53,436 nucleotides of DNA, taken from positions 92,324 through 145,759 of the forward strand of contig JANRFH010000052.1 of the NCBI GenBank assembly GCA_030725745.1. Reading direction: 5' to 3'. Both the position numbers and the translations under genes were made by a program. The notes below the pieces were generated by a model that did no database searches, had not been told where the DNA came from, and saw nothing but the letters and a program-made list of their open reading frames with translations. This document shows, piece by piece, positions 1 through 8,962 of this stretch. Origin of the DNA: Akkermansiaceae bacterium. GTDB lineage: Bacteria > Verrucomicrobiota > Verrucomicrobiia > Verrucomicrobiales > Akkermansiaceae. Position 1 is the first letter of the stretch; each line of letters starts with the position of its first letter.

Positions 1-318
1 GAGATGCAGCGCCAGCAGCAGGAAGAACAAGCCCGTCGTCAGCAAGAAGAGATGCAACGCCAGCAACAAGAGGAGGCGCGTAGACAGCAGGAGGAGCAGG
101 CCCGCCGCCAGCAAGAAGAGATGCAGCGCCAGCAGCAGGAAGAGGCGCGCAGGCAACAGGAAGAACAAGCTCGTCGCCAGCAGGAGGAAATGCAGCGTCA
201 ACAACAAGAGCAAGCCCGCCGCCAGCAGGAGGAGATGCAACGTCAACAACAGGAACAAGCCCGCCGCCAACAGGAGGAAATGCAACGTCAGCAACAAGAA
301 GAAGCCCGTCGCCAGCAG
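1..318 (+). repeat. In-frame tandem repeats encoding Q/E/R blocks
   Basis: The DNA consists of imperfect tandem units of 45, 48 and 69 bp, each starting at an ATG-CAG-CGC/CGT codon triplet (bases 4, 52, 121, 190, 235, 280). Synonymous differences between units (CAG/CAA, GAG/GAA, CGC/CGT) show the array is not newly amplified. Confidence 0.8.
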
Positions 319-339
319 CAGGATCGGGATCAGCCGTAG
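1..339 (+). CDS. C-terminal end of a Gln/Glu/Arg-rich repeat protein (partial)
   Basis: The reading frame is already open at base 1, so the gene starts outside the window and only the last 112 codons are seen. They are almost entirely units beginning MQRQQQE and continuing with ARRQQEE blocks, in lengths of 15 to 23 residues, ending in a short non-repeat tail (QQDRDQP). Such a sequence should form a long, highly charged single alpha-helix or coiled coil. No catalytic domain is visible and no function can be assigned. It converges with the sulfatase gene that ends at 359. The repeat number may vary between strains and is a likely site of assembly collapse. Confidence 0.6.
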   Translation, partial: EMQRQQQEEQARRQQEEMQRQQQEEARRQQEEQARRQQEEMQRQQQEEARRQQEEQARRQQEEMQRQQQEQARRQQEEMQRQQQEQARRQQEEMQRQQQEEARRQQQDRDQP

Positions 340-358
340 GGGAAAAGCCGGAGACTTA

Positions 359-2407
359 TCATTCAGTCCAGCTTTTTCCGTGGCCAAGCATGTTTTCCGG
401 AATAGGCTGGCGGCTCATTCCTTTTCCTGAAATTTCTAAGCTTTTGCCAGAACCCTTGCCTTCCAGATAAAGCCGGAACGGATGCTTGCCACGGGCGAGG
501 TTGATTTCGCCGGCAGACTCATTTTCCGACGGCTTGTAGGCGCAGTCGATGACAGTGGCTTCGTGGATGCGGAGCAGGGCTGTGGCACCTGCGGAGAGGT
601 GGAAGGTGTATGTGCCGTCCGCCGGGATATCGATATAGCCGCTTACGCGCAACGTGTCATTACCATGCGAGGGGATGATTTTTGAAATAACTTCGGAGTC
701 GGCGGACATTAGATTCGTGCGGGCGAGCCATGGCGACTTGATCGAGCTGCTTTCGACTTTCACTCCGGATTCGGTTTCGACTTCGATAGAAGGGATAAAC
801 TCGGCATCGTAGGGGCGTTTTGAGGTGGAATTTGGGCGCCGCATACGGAGCACGGCATCGTGCATTTGCTGCTGCATTTCCGGCATGGACGCAGCGAGGT
901 TATTTTTTTGCTGAGGGTCGGTTGTGACGTTGTAGATCTCAAAAGGGTCGGCATGGGATTTGACGCCGTAGCGGACTCCCATGAAGTCGCTGAAGCGTAT
1001 CGCCTGCATCTGGCCGCGGTTGCGGTTGCGGTGCTCCTTGGTGAATTCCTTGTAGTCCGGTGTCCGGGAGTTATTTTCGTATTCTATGTAAACCTGCGGC
1101 GTTTTTTGTTTGCCTTTGCCGGTGATCGTTGGGACGAGCGATGTGCCATCGGCGCGGGCAGGGGGCAAGAAACCGGCGAGCTCGCAGAAGGTCGGCATCC
1201 AGTCGTGGAATTGAGAAGGCAGATGAGAAACGGTTCCGGGAGCTGCAGTGCCCTGCCAACGGAGGATGGCTCCTACACGAATACCACCCTCAAGGACATC
1301 GCGCTTGATGCCATCGTAGGAGCCGAAGGAGTTGAAGAAATCCGGGTTGTATGGCTCCTTCATGTAGGATTCCTTACTTGGGCCGTTGTCTGAGGTGAAA
1401 ATGACGAGTGTTTCATCGTCAATTCCCAGATCGGTGAGGGTTTTCAGGAGGTCACCGACGCATTCATCGATGCGGCGCACCATGGATGCGTAGCGTTGGT
1501 AAACGTCTGGCCATGCTTGTTCGGGGGTAGCTGGGTTCTTGTCATGATCCCAGGTGGCGGATGCGTAGTCAGGATGGACGAAGCTGTCGGGCGTGCCACC
1601 AGCGGTGTTGATCATGTTGCCTTTTTCACCAGTCCATTGGATGCCGCCGTTAGTGCCACCACCTTTTGGGTAGGGCTGGGAAGCAAGCTGGAGTGCTGCG
1701 TGTGGCGTGTCGTAGGCGAGGTAGAGGAAAAACGGCTTGGCCGAAGATTTTTCACGATGGTCGATGATCCATTTTTTCGCGCGGGCGGTGAAGAGGTCAG
1801 TGGTGTAGCAGCCCTTCAGGTCTGCGGAGATCTCGGTGTCATTTTCCCAGACAGGTTTTTTGTCTTCCTTTGGGTAATGGGCGTGGCCATCGGAGTGGCG
1901 GACGTAGCCGTGGTAGAAATCGAAACCGCGCTTGGTGGGGTAGGCTTCCCATTCTGCCGGGCTGCCTTTTGATTTGTTCTTCTTCGCCTCTTTCCCGAGG
2001 TATCCTTGGAGTCCCCACTTTCCGATGGCTGCGGTCTCGTAGCCTGCGGTGGAGAGAACGCTGGCGAGGGTGTGGTTGTCGTCGAGAGCCTTGTCGAACT
2101 GGTTGTTGCGGATATTGGCGTGACCTTGATGAACGCCGAGGAGAAGGGACGCGCGGGAAGGTGCGCAGACGGGTGCCGGGCAGTAGTGATCTGGGAAGCT
2201 GATTCCCTCTGCTGCCATTTGGTCGAGAGCAGGAGTGAGGTGCCATGGCTCCGAGGGATCTGCCTTTTCCTTTCGGAGATTTTGGAAAAAGACGCCGTAG
2301 TCGCCCCATCCCATGTCGTCGGTGAGGATGAAAATGATGTTAGGTTTCGGCGAGGCAGAAACGATGGGTGCGCAGATGGCAGCCATCAGAAGGAGTAGGC
2401 TTTTCAT
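359..2407 (-). CDS. Secreted sulfatase (arylsulfatase A-type) with C-terminal PA14-like domain
   Basis: A 682-residue type I sulfatase that would hydrolyse sulfate esters outside the cytoplasm. Residues 1-18 look like a signal peptide (MKSLLLLMAAICAPIVSAS). The N-terminal metal site is seen as FILTDDMGWGD (29-37). The formylglycine motif is C81-A-P-S-R85, so maturation by an FGE is expected; a candidate lies at 36773-37834. TSDNGPS supplies further metal ligands. The usual GKWHLG segment reads GKWGLQG here, a variant that also occurs in the family. After about residue 560 a beta-rich region (DGTYTFHLSAGA) resembles a PA14/carbohydrate-binding module. It lies 36 bp downstream of the BatA-like gene and may share its transcript. 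The substrate cannot be told from sequence. Confidence 0.9.
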   Translation of the reverse strand: MKSLLLLMAAICAPIVSASPKPNIIFILTDDMGWGDYGVFFQNLRKEKADPSEPWHLTPALDQMAAEGISFPDHYCPAPVCAPSRASLLLGVHQGHANIRNNQFDKALDDNHTLASVLSTAGYETAAIGKWGLQGYLGKEAKKNKSKGSPAEWEAYPTKRGFDFYHGYVRHSDGHAHYPKEDKKPVWENDTEISADLKGCYTTDLFTARAKKWIIDHREKSSAKPFFLYLAYDTPHAALQLASQPYPKGGGTNGGIQWTGEKGNMINTAGGTPDSFVHPDYASATWDHDKNPATPEQAWPDVYQRYASMVRRIDECVGDLLKTLTDLGIDDETLVIFTSDNGPSKESYMKEPYNPDFFNSFGSYDGIKRDVLEGGIRVGAILRWQGTAAPGTVSHLPSQFHDWMPTFCELAGFLPPARADGTSLVPTITGKGKQKTPQVYIEYENNSRTPDYKEFTKEHRNRNRGQMQAIRFSDFMGVRYGVKSHADPFEIYNVTTDPQQKNNLAASMPEMQQQMHDAVLRMRRPNSTSKRPYDAEFIPSIEVETESGVKVESSSIKSPWLARTNLMSADSEVISKIIPSHGNDTLRVSGYIDIPADGTYTFHLSAGATALLRIHEATVIDCAYKPSENESAGEINLARGKHPFRLYLEGKGSGKSLEISGKGMSRQPIPENMLGHGKSWTE

Positions 2408-2443
2408 GATGGTTTGGCTTTGTATGGAGGCAGGAGAAAATTT

Positions 2444-4420
2444 TCAACCTGCAGCACTCATAACACCCTTAGTTGATGGATCTTTAGGGCGTTTTTTCGG
2501 GAGGCATAGCAGAGCCTCGCTGATGAGGAAAATTAGGACAGCGAGGAGGAAGGCGCGCCACATGTCTGTGGAGAGTGATGGATCAGCTGAGCGCCCGGCT
2601 TGATCCAGCAAGCGATAGCCGGTGCCATCGAGCATGGTATCGAGGTTTTCCCGTGTGGCGATAGTGAGGTCGTCTTCGGCTCCGGGTCGGTTGATCGCGA
2701 CCAAGCGCTCGCCGAGGCGGAAGACCCCGGCCTCGTAGGGACTGTTGATTGCCGCGAAATCGTCGATGCGTGAGCGAGTTTCTCCGGGGAGGAGCGTGGC
2801 GGAGTCTGAGCCGACTTCAGCAAGGAAGGATGAATCAAAGCGGTCTGCTCCGAGGGCGAGGATACGCTGGGCGGCAGGGAGGAGAACATCGGCATCGCCG
2901 AGGTTCGACCAGGTGTAATCCGGGATGGAGCCGATGAACCAGATGGTGCCGCGTCCGACTATTTTCCTAGTAATGAACGGTTCGCCATCTTCCCACCGTG
3001 CGAGGACGGTGGCGTCGCCCTCGGGGATGGAGCGTTTGATGGCACGGAGGCGCTCGGCGGGGATGGGGTTGCCATCGAGTCCGTCGCGGAGCGGGCCATC
3101 GGTTTTATCCCAATCCTGGAGTATGTAGAATTTCCCGGCTTCTGCTGAGGTGACGGGCTGCCATTTCATCTCGGCGAATTCGTTTTCTGAAACATCGGGG
3201 GAAGGTAGGAAAGCGACCTGTCCACCGTTTGAGAGGAAATCTTGGAGTCGTCTTGCATTTTCCCCGGTAGGAAGTGGAGCCGCCCAGAGGATCATTGAGA
3301 TCTCGCCGGTGTTTCCGGGGAAGGCGGCGGGATCGACGAGCTCGGCGGATTGTTTTTCGAAGCCGGGAGGAGCTGCAGCGAGAGCGAGATATCCAGCGGC
3401 TTCGCCAGCAGAGGAAACGACGAGAGTTTTCACGGGACGAGCCGGGCCGTAGGCGAAGAAGACTGCGTTGTCCTGTGGATTACCATCGGCGGGAATGGAG
3501 AGCCAGCCGGTGCCTGTTTCCGTTTCATCCTTGATGCGTATGGTTTTCTGGAAGCGCAGGGATTGGCCGGGGAGGGAAACGGAATCCGTGGTGCTTGCTC
3601 CGTTGGTGCTGACGGTGACTGGAAGAACCAGTGAGCCACGGCTGTCATCGGAGCGGATGAGTTCGAGATCGAGGATAAGACCATCGGCGATGCGGCGTGT
3701 GCCGAGGAGGCGGAAGGAGGTGTTCGGTGCGGACTCTCCGGTGAGCGAAAGAACGCGAACGGAAGGCGGCTGAGGAAGGGAGGCGAGGCTGGCGCGCACG
3801 GCAGCCCAGTTTTCGTCTTCGGGGCGCCAGTTAGAGGATTGCAGATCGGAGGCGAGCCAGAGCTCTGAGCGCCCTGTGACGCCGGATAGGTATTCGGTGG
3901 CGGTGGTGAGCAGGTCTGGGAAATCGGCGGAGGAGCCGGTCGGAGCGGTGGCGGAAATTTCCGCGAGGACTTCGGGGGAGGGGATTTCCTGTGCTTTTCC
4001 TGATGCGCTGTCGATGAGGACGAGACGTGGATTTCCAAGACTCGACATGGCGTCGCGGACTTTCTGGAGGACTAGGTCGCGGCGTGGTGCTTGGCCATCG
4101 CCGGAACGGATTTCCATAGATGCGCTGCGGTCGAGGACGAGGACGACGGTATCGATCGTGCCTGCTCCCCAGCCGAGGAGTCCGGAGACGACAGGACGAG
4201 CGGCGGCGAAGGCGAGGGCGGCGATGCCGAGTGCGCGGCAGGTGAGAATGAGGATGTGGCGGAGTTTCTTTTTCCCACGCGATTCACGAGTGGCCTTGAG
4301 CAGGAACTGCATCGCCGCCCATTGCACGGTCTTGTGACGGCGCTTGTTGAGTAGGTGGATGATGACCGGTACGCTCGCGGCAGCGAGGAACCAGAGAAGG
4401 AGTGGGGAGAGAAAAGTCAT
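2444..4420 (-). CDS. BatA-like membrane protein with von Willebrand factor A domain
   Basis: A 658-residue protein opening with the paired N-terminal membrane segments of the BatA/aerotolerance family (MTFLSPLLLWFLAAASVPVIIHLLN, then a second helix around 55-80). A VWA domain follows with the MIDAS metal motif D97-R-S-A-S101. A long beta-rich region comes next, and a C-terminal membrane helix (about 628-645) with a basic tail. It is the last member of the MoxR-DUF58 set, whose members are thought to act together in envelope stress or protein maturation; the exact role is unknown. Its ATG overlaps the stop of the ParE remnant as ATGA, implying translational coupling to it. Confidence 0.85.
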   Translation of the reverse strand: MTFLSPLLLWFLAAASVPVIIHLLNKRRHKTVQWAAMQFLLKATRESRGKKKLRHILILTCRALGIAALAFAAARPVVSGLLGWGAGTIDTVVLVLDRSASMEIRSGDGQAPRRDLVLQKVRDAMSSLGNPRLVLIDSASGKAQEIPSPEVLAEISATAPTGSSADFPDLLTTATEYLSGVTGRSELWLASDLQSSNWRPEDENWAAVRASLASLPQPPSVRVLSLTGESAPNTSFRLLGTRRIADGLILDLELIRSDDSRGSLVLPVTVSTNGASTTDSVSLPGQSLRFQKTIRIKDETETGTGWLSIPADGNPQDNAVFFAYGPARPVKTLVVSSAGEAAGYLALAAAPPGFEKQSAELVDPAAFPGNTGEISMILWAAPLPTGENARRLQDFLSNGGQVAFLPSPDVSENEFAEMKWQPVTSAEAGKFYILQDWDKTDGPLRDGLDGNPIPAERLRAIKRSIPEGDATVLARWEDGEPFITRKIVGRGTIWFIGSIPDYTWSNLGDADVLLPAAQRILALGADRFDSSFLAEVGSDSATLLPGETRSRIDDFAAINSPYEAGVFRLGERLVAINRPGAEDDLTIATRENLDTMLDGTGYRLLDQAGRSADPSLSTDMWRAFLLAVLIFLISEALLCLPKKRPKDPSTKGVMSAAG

Positions 4421-4575
4421 GATTCAGTCTTTCTGATGCGAGCAAGGAGGTTTTGAATCGATTGGGGATTGCGGCGTTGATCGATCACGGCATCCACGAA
4501 AATGATTTCCCCTGAGATGCGGTAGTAGATGGAGAATGGAAAAGTTTTGGCGAGGTTGGAGACTTCAATTTTCAA
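4417..4575 (-). pseudogene. ParE/RelE-type toxin remnant lacking its N-terminal half
   Basis: Read from a TTG at 4575, this frame gives 52 residues containing FPFSIYYRISGEIIFVDAV followed by IDQRRNP. That is the C-terminal half of ParE-family toxins, where FPY-x-IYY and HQRRNP-type motifs are typical. The roughly 45-residue N-terminal helical part is absent, and the upstream frame soon meets a TGA with no ATG. The remnant begins inside the antitoxin stop codon and ends in an ATGA overlap with the BatA-like gene. A deletion fusing antitoxin and toxin is the simplest explanation. It is too short to be an active toxin, though the short frame may still be translated and couple the two flanking genes. 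Confidence 0.7.
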
Positions 4576-4793
4576 GCGATCCTTGCTCTCAGTTGCCGTT
4601 TCACATCGTCCCAGCTCTCATAGACGGACTCTCCGGATTCGATTTGGTTCATCCGCTGCTCAAGTATTTCACGATGCCATTCCGGTGGCGGATTGGATTC
4701 GAAATTTTCATGAAGGCTCGACCAGAGGGATTCCATAGCAGCTAGCTTCTCTGCGGTGGACATTCCGGGGATGGATTCGAGAACGGTGGCCAT
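4572..4793 (-). CDS. Addiction-module antitoxin (Unstab_antitox / TIGR02574-like)
   Basis: A 73-residue protein beginning MATVLESIPGMSTAEKLAAME and containing LWSSL, then EILEQRMNQIESGESVYESWDDVKRQLR-like features with the conserved PPPEWH and SWDDVK elements of this antitoxin family. Such proteins normally pair with a ParE-type toxin encoded just downstream, and here only a toxin fragment remains. It sits between the DUF58 gene and the BatA-like gene, so a toxin-antitoxin pair appears to have entered the operon. Whether it now does anything is doubtful. Confidence 0.8.
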   Translation of the reverse strand: MATVLESIPGMSTAEKLAAMESLWSSLHENFESNPPPEWHREILEQRMNQIESGESVYESWDDVKRQLRARIA

Positions 4794-4841
4794 GGTGGTA
4801 GTATATCTTTTTTCGGGTCAGTGGAAGCGGGGTTTTCGGGG

Positions 4842-5738
4842 CTACTTCGCGTTCGGGAGGCGGGAGGTGAGGAACTCGCGGAGGAGCGGCTCAAGGGGAG
4901 TGTCGGTGGTGACGAGTTGATAGTCGGCGGCAGCATCGTGGGCTTTATCACGGACGTTTTTGAGAAACTCTTTGAGAGCGTCCTGATACTCGTCGGCGAT
5001 GAGGTTTGGCTCGGCGACGATGGCGGTGCCGTCTTCCATATCGACGAAGCGCTGGGGGCGGTCGAAGTCGAAGCCGATTTCCTGAGGATCCATGAGGTGG
5101 AAAAGGGAAATGTCGTGCTTCCGGTAGCGGAGATGCTGGAGGGCTTCGGAGAGTTCTGCGGTGTCGGTGAAGAAATCGGAGAGGATCACGACGAAGGCGC
5201 GGTGGCCGATTTTTTCCGCGATGGTGTGGAGGGCGGGGATGAGGCCGGTTTCACCGGAGGGTTCGACGTTTTCGATGGTGGTGAAGAAGCGTTCGAGGTG
5301 TGCGGCGCGGCGGGAAGGAGGGACTTCGAGGTGGAGCTTGTCGGTGCAGATCGAGAGGCCGGCGGAGTCGCCCTGGTTGACGAGGAGGTAGGCGAGAGAG
5401 GCGGCGATACGGCGGGCGTATTCGATTTTCGTTTCCTGGCCGGGGCTGTGGAAATTCATGGAGCCGGAGGCGTCGATGACGAAGTAGGCGCGGAGGTTGG
5501 TATCGGCTTCGAATTCCTTGATGTAGAAACGGTCGGAGCGGGCGAAGGCTTTCCAATCGAGGCGGCGGGTGTCATCGCCGGGCACGTATTTCCGATACTC
5601 AGCAAACTCGACGGAGGAGCCGCGGTGGGGTGAGCGGTGTTTGCCGGCGACGTTTCCCATCATCGGGACTCGGGACTCGATGGGAAGAGAGCCGAGGCGC
5701 GAGAGGAGGTCGCTGTCGATGAAGGAGTGGGTGCTCAT
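4842..5738 (-). CDS. DUF58 (VWA-like) protein of the MoxR operon
   Basis: A 298-residue soluble protein. The DUF58 signature is seen as EFAEYRKYVPGDDTRRLDW (45-62), which includes the conserved arginine- and aspartate-rich box. It is followed by a VWA-like fold with a MIDAS-type motif D89-A-S-G-S93. Proteins of this family are almost always encoded next to a MoxR ATPase, which is thought to act on them as a chaperone, and that is the arrangement here. The start at 5738 gives the usual N-terminus for the family. No membrane segment is present, so it is probably cytoplasmic or peripheral to the membrane. Confidence 0.88.
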   Translation of the reverse strand: MSTHSFIDSDLLSRLGSLPIESRVPMMGNVAGKHRSPHRGSSVEFAEYRKYVPGDDTRRLDWKAFARSDRFYIKEFEADTNLRAYFVIDASGSMNFHSPGQETKIEYARRIAASLAYLLVNQGDSAGLSICTDKLHLEVPPSRRAAHLERFFTTIENVEPSGETGLIPALHTIAEKIGHRAFVVILSDFFTDTAELSEALQHLRYRKHDISLFHLMDPQEIGFDFDRPQRFVDMEDGTAIVAEPNLIADEYQDALKEFLKNVRDKAHDAAADYQLVTTDTPLEPLLREFLTSRLPNAK

Positions 5739-5739
5739 G

Positions 5740-5770
5740 AAACTTTAAATTTTAAACTATAAATCTCAAA
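5740..5770. repeat. A/T-rich 'aactttaaa' intergenic repeat
   Basis: A run of short elements (aaactttaaattttaaac) lies in the 84-bp moxR-DUF58 gap. It resembles elements at 21220-21250, 23281-23304 and 38368-38396 on both strands. It does not look like a promoter or terminator. Confidence 0.5.
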
Positions 5771-5822
5771 GAAGAGTGTGTGCTAGGGGCTCTTCTGGGG
5801 ATTTAGCTCTAGAGTCATGCCA

Positions 5823-6908
<1,086 letters not shown>

Positions 6909-7026
6909 GTGTGCGCTGATGTTTTGCAGAAGCTAGTGGGAGTAGGCTTTTTGTCGAGGCGGGATGCGGATCTAGCCTCACTCAGAGGAAAAGCGTGAAA
7001 ACAGGCAGTATTTTTCCATTTCCGGC

Positions 7027-7054
7027 TTGCCAGAGTCCGAACTTCTGGTAAATC
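7027..7054 (+). promoter_or_regulatory. Candidate promoter for rpsM-rpsK-rpsD
   Basis: TTGCCA (7027-7032) and TAAATC (7049-7054) are separated by 16 bp and would start a transcript about 58 nt before rpsM. This is a pattern match only, since promoter consensus in this phylum is poorly defined. Confidence 0.3.
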
Positions 7055-7118
7055 ACCCGCCCCGCAGCGCTTCCGGCCTATCTGGAGAGCTGCGGTTCAC
7101 GCGAACTTTCTGCACACA

Positions 7119-7487
7119 ATGGCACGTATTCTAGGTATCGAAATCCCCAACGAGAAGCGCATCGAAGCTTCCCTCACTTATATGTTCGGAGTCGGACGCT
7201 CTCTTTCGAGCCGCGTTCTCGAGCACGCCGGAGTTGATCCGGACATCCGCACCGGACAACTCAGCGAGGATCAACTCGTTAAGATCGGCCAGGTGATCCA
7301 GGCAGAACAGATCATGGTGGAGGGTGACCTTCGTCGTGAGCGTCAGTCACAACTCAAGCGCCTTGCATCCATCAACTGCTACCGCGGTATCCGCCATAAG
7401 CGTGGTCTCCCGGTTCGCGGTCAGCGCACACGCACTAACGCTCGCACCCGCAAGGGCAAGAAGAAGACCGTTGGCGTTAAGAAGTAA
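7119..7487 (+). CDS. rpsM: 30S ribosomal protein S13
   Basis: 122 residues, the normal length. The N-terminus [21 protein letters not shown] matches the S13 pattern, including the GIE-P-K segment. The C-terminal tail [21 protein letters not shown] is the conserved basic region that contacts the P-site tRNA. It is the first gene of a three-gene cluster with rpsK and rpsD. No strong Shine-Dalgarno sequence precedes the ATG. Confidence 0.98.
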   Translation: MARILGIEIPNEKRIEASLTYMFGVGRSLSSRVLEHAGVDPDIRTGQLSEDQLVKIGQVIQAEQIMVEGDLRRERQSQLKRLASINCYRGIRHKRGLPVRGQRTRTNARTRKGKKKTVGVKK

Positions 7488-7530
7488 CAACTTTCTGAGG
7501 ATCGCATGATCCTCAAACCGTTCCCGACAT

Positions 7531-8160
7531 ATGTCCGAAGAAACAAACAACACAGAAGCTGAAGAAGTGGCGGTTCCCGCTGCCGAGGCTAAACCCGAAA
7601 CCCCGGCTGCTGCACCTGCGGCAAAGTCGGAAGAGGCACCTGCCGCCAAGGCAGAGAAAGCTGAAAAAGAAGCCGCACCTGCTGGAGAAGCAGCCGCAGC
7701 TCCTGCCCTCAATCCCGACGGCACCCCGAAGAAAGAGCAGAAGAAGGATATCTTCGCTGAAATCGGTGGTGGCGAAGAGGAAATCAAAATTCACAAAGCC
7801 AAGGGCTCGAAGAACGTCTCACGCGGCATCGTCCACGTGACCGCTACCTTCAACAACACTCTCGTGAGCGTGACCGACCCGAATGGTAACGCCATCGGAT
7901 GGTCCAGCGCTGGCAAGATGGGCTTCAAGGGTTCACGCAAAAGCACGGCATACGCCGCGCAGGTTGTTTCCCAAGACGCATGCCGCCAAGCAATGGGTCA
8001 CGGCCTGAAAGAAGTCGACGTTCGCGTGAAAGGTCCCGGCTCTGGCCGCGAGTCCGCCGTCCGCGCCGTCCAAGGCCTCGGTCTTGAGATTCTCTCGATC
8101 CGCGACGTTACCCCAATCCCGCACAACGGTTGCCGCCCCAAGAAGGCACGCCGCGTCTAA
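7531..8160 (+). CDS. rpsK: 30S ribosomal protein S11 with long acidic/alanine-rich N-terminal extension
   Basis: The S11 core starts near residue 91 ([20 protein letters not shown]) and runs to the typical end ([14 protein letters not shown]). Before it lie about 90 residues made mostly of Ala, Glu, Lys and Pro, with repeated PAA, AEK and EAP blocks, so the protein is 209 residues where about 130 is usual. A start inside the extension is possible in principle, but no internal ATG or well-placed ribosome site is seen near the core, and the frame has one ATG at 7531. The extension would be flexible and strongly acidic. It sits 43 bp after rpsM. Confidence 0.96.
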   Translation: MSEETNNTEAEEVAVPAAEAKPETPAAAPAAKSEEAPAAKAEKAEKEAAPAGEAAAAPALNPDGTPKKEQKKDIFAEIGGGEEEIKIHKAKGSKNVSRGIVHVTATFNNTLVSVTDPNGNAIGWSSAGKMGFKGSRKSTAYAAQVVSQDACRQAMGHGLKEVDVRVKGPGSGRESAVRAVQGLGLEILSIRDVTPIPHNGCRPKKARRV

Positions 8161-8191
8161 GCCATCACTCAACCAATAAACTTTTAAGATC

Positions 8192-8803
8192 ATGGCACGC
8201 TATACAGGTCCTCGCACCAAAATCTCCCGCCGCTTCGGCGTCTCGCTCTTCGGCCCATCGAAGTCCCTTGAGCGCCGCAACTTCCCACCAGGCCAGCACG
8301 GTGTGCGCGCCGGTCGCAAGAAGAAGTCGGAATACTCCGTCGCCCTCGGCGAAAAGCAAAAACTCCGTTTCCAATACGGTGTCCTCGAGAAGCAATTCCG
8401 CGGATACTACCAGGAAGCAGCTCGCCGCCGTGGCATCACGGGTGAGATCATGCTCCAACTCCTCGAGTGCCGTCTCGACAACGTCTGCTACCGCGCAGGC
8501 TTCGGCAATTCACGCCAAGCCGCTCGTCAGATGGTCAACCATGGTCACGTTCTCGTGAACGGCACCTGCGTTGATATCGCAAGCTTCCAAGTGAAGCCCG
8601 GCGACGTCATCAAGATCGGCGCAAAGCCATCTTCGCAGCAACTCGTGCTCCGCATGCTCGACCTCACCCAAGCCGCTCCAGCAGTGGATTGGCTCGAAGT
8701 AGAGAAAGAGAAGATGGAAGCTACGATGTCCCGCGTCCCGGAGCGTTCCGAGATCGACCCGCAGGTCAACGAGCAGCTTATCGTCGAGCTTTACTCCCGC
8801 TAA
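8192..8803 (+). CDS. rpsD: 30S ribosomal protein S4
   Basis: 203 residues. MARYTGPRTKISRRFG is the usual S4 start. The S4 RNA-binding domain is seen as LLECRLDNVCYRAGFGNSRQAARQMVNHGHVLVNG. The C-terminus PQVNEQLIVELYSR is typical. S4 nucleates 30S assembly with 16S rRNA. In many bacteria rpoA and rplQ come next, but here a terminator follows directly. Confidence 0.98.
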   Translation: MARYTGPRTKISRRFGVSLFGPSKSLERRNFPPGQHGVRAGRKKKSEYSVALGEKQKLRFQYGVLEKQFRGYYQEAARRRGITGEIMLQLLECRLDNVCYRAGFGNSRQAARQMVNHGHVLVNGTCVDIASFQVKPGDVIKIGAKPSSQQLVLRMLDLTQAAPAVDWLEVEKEKMEATMSRVPERSEIDPQVNEQLIVELYSR

Positions 8804-8827
8804 TACGGCAGGAAATCATTTCGAAAA

Positions 8828-8855
8828 CGTCCGGAGGAAGCTCCGGGCGTTTTTT
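8828..8855 (+). terminator. Rho-independent terminator after rpsD
   Basis: A 9-bp stem (CGTCCGGAG / CTCCGGGCG, one G-U pair) with a GAAG loop is followed by six T. It lies 25 bp after the rpsD stop and closes the ribosomal transcript. Confidence 0.85.
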
Positions 8856-8962
8856 GTGTTTAAGGAGTGTGAGTTTTCACCCGTTGTTTGATTTTACGAT
8901 AAGGCGAGGGCTTTGAAGTGCTGGCGACGCCTCACAGCGGTTGGAAAAGCCGCACTCTATAG

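Noticed and set aside
1-318. CRISPR array
   Set aside because: Units are in-frame coding repeats without spacers of constant length or unique sequence.
359-2407. Inactive sulfatase because GKWHLG reads GKWGLQG
   Set aside because: GKWG variants are found in active sulfatase subfamilies and all other motifs are intact.
4821-5633. 270-codon open frame opposite the DUF58 gene
   Set aside because: Antisense of a well-supported gene, with Gly/Glu/Val-rich composition typical of such shadows.
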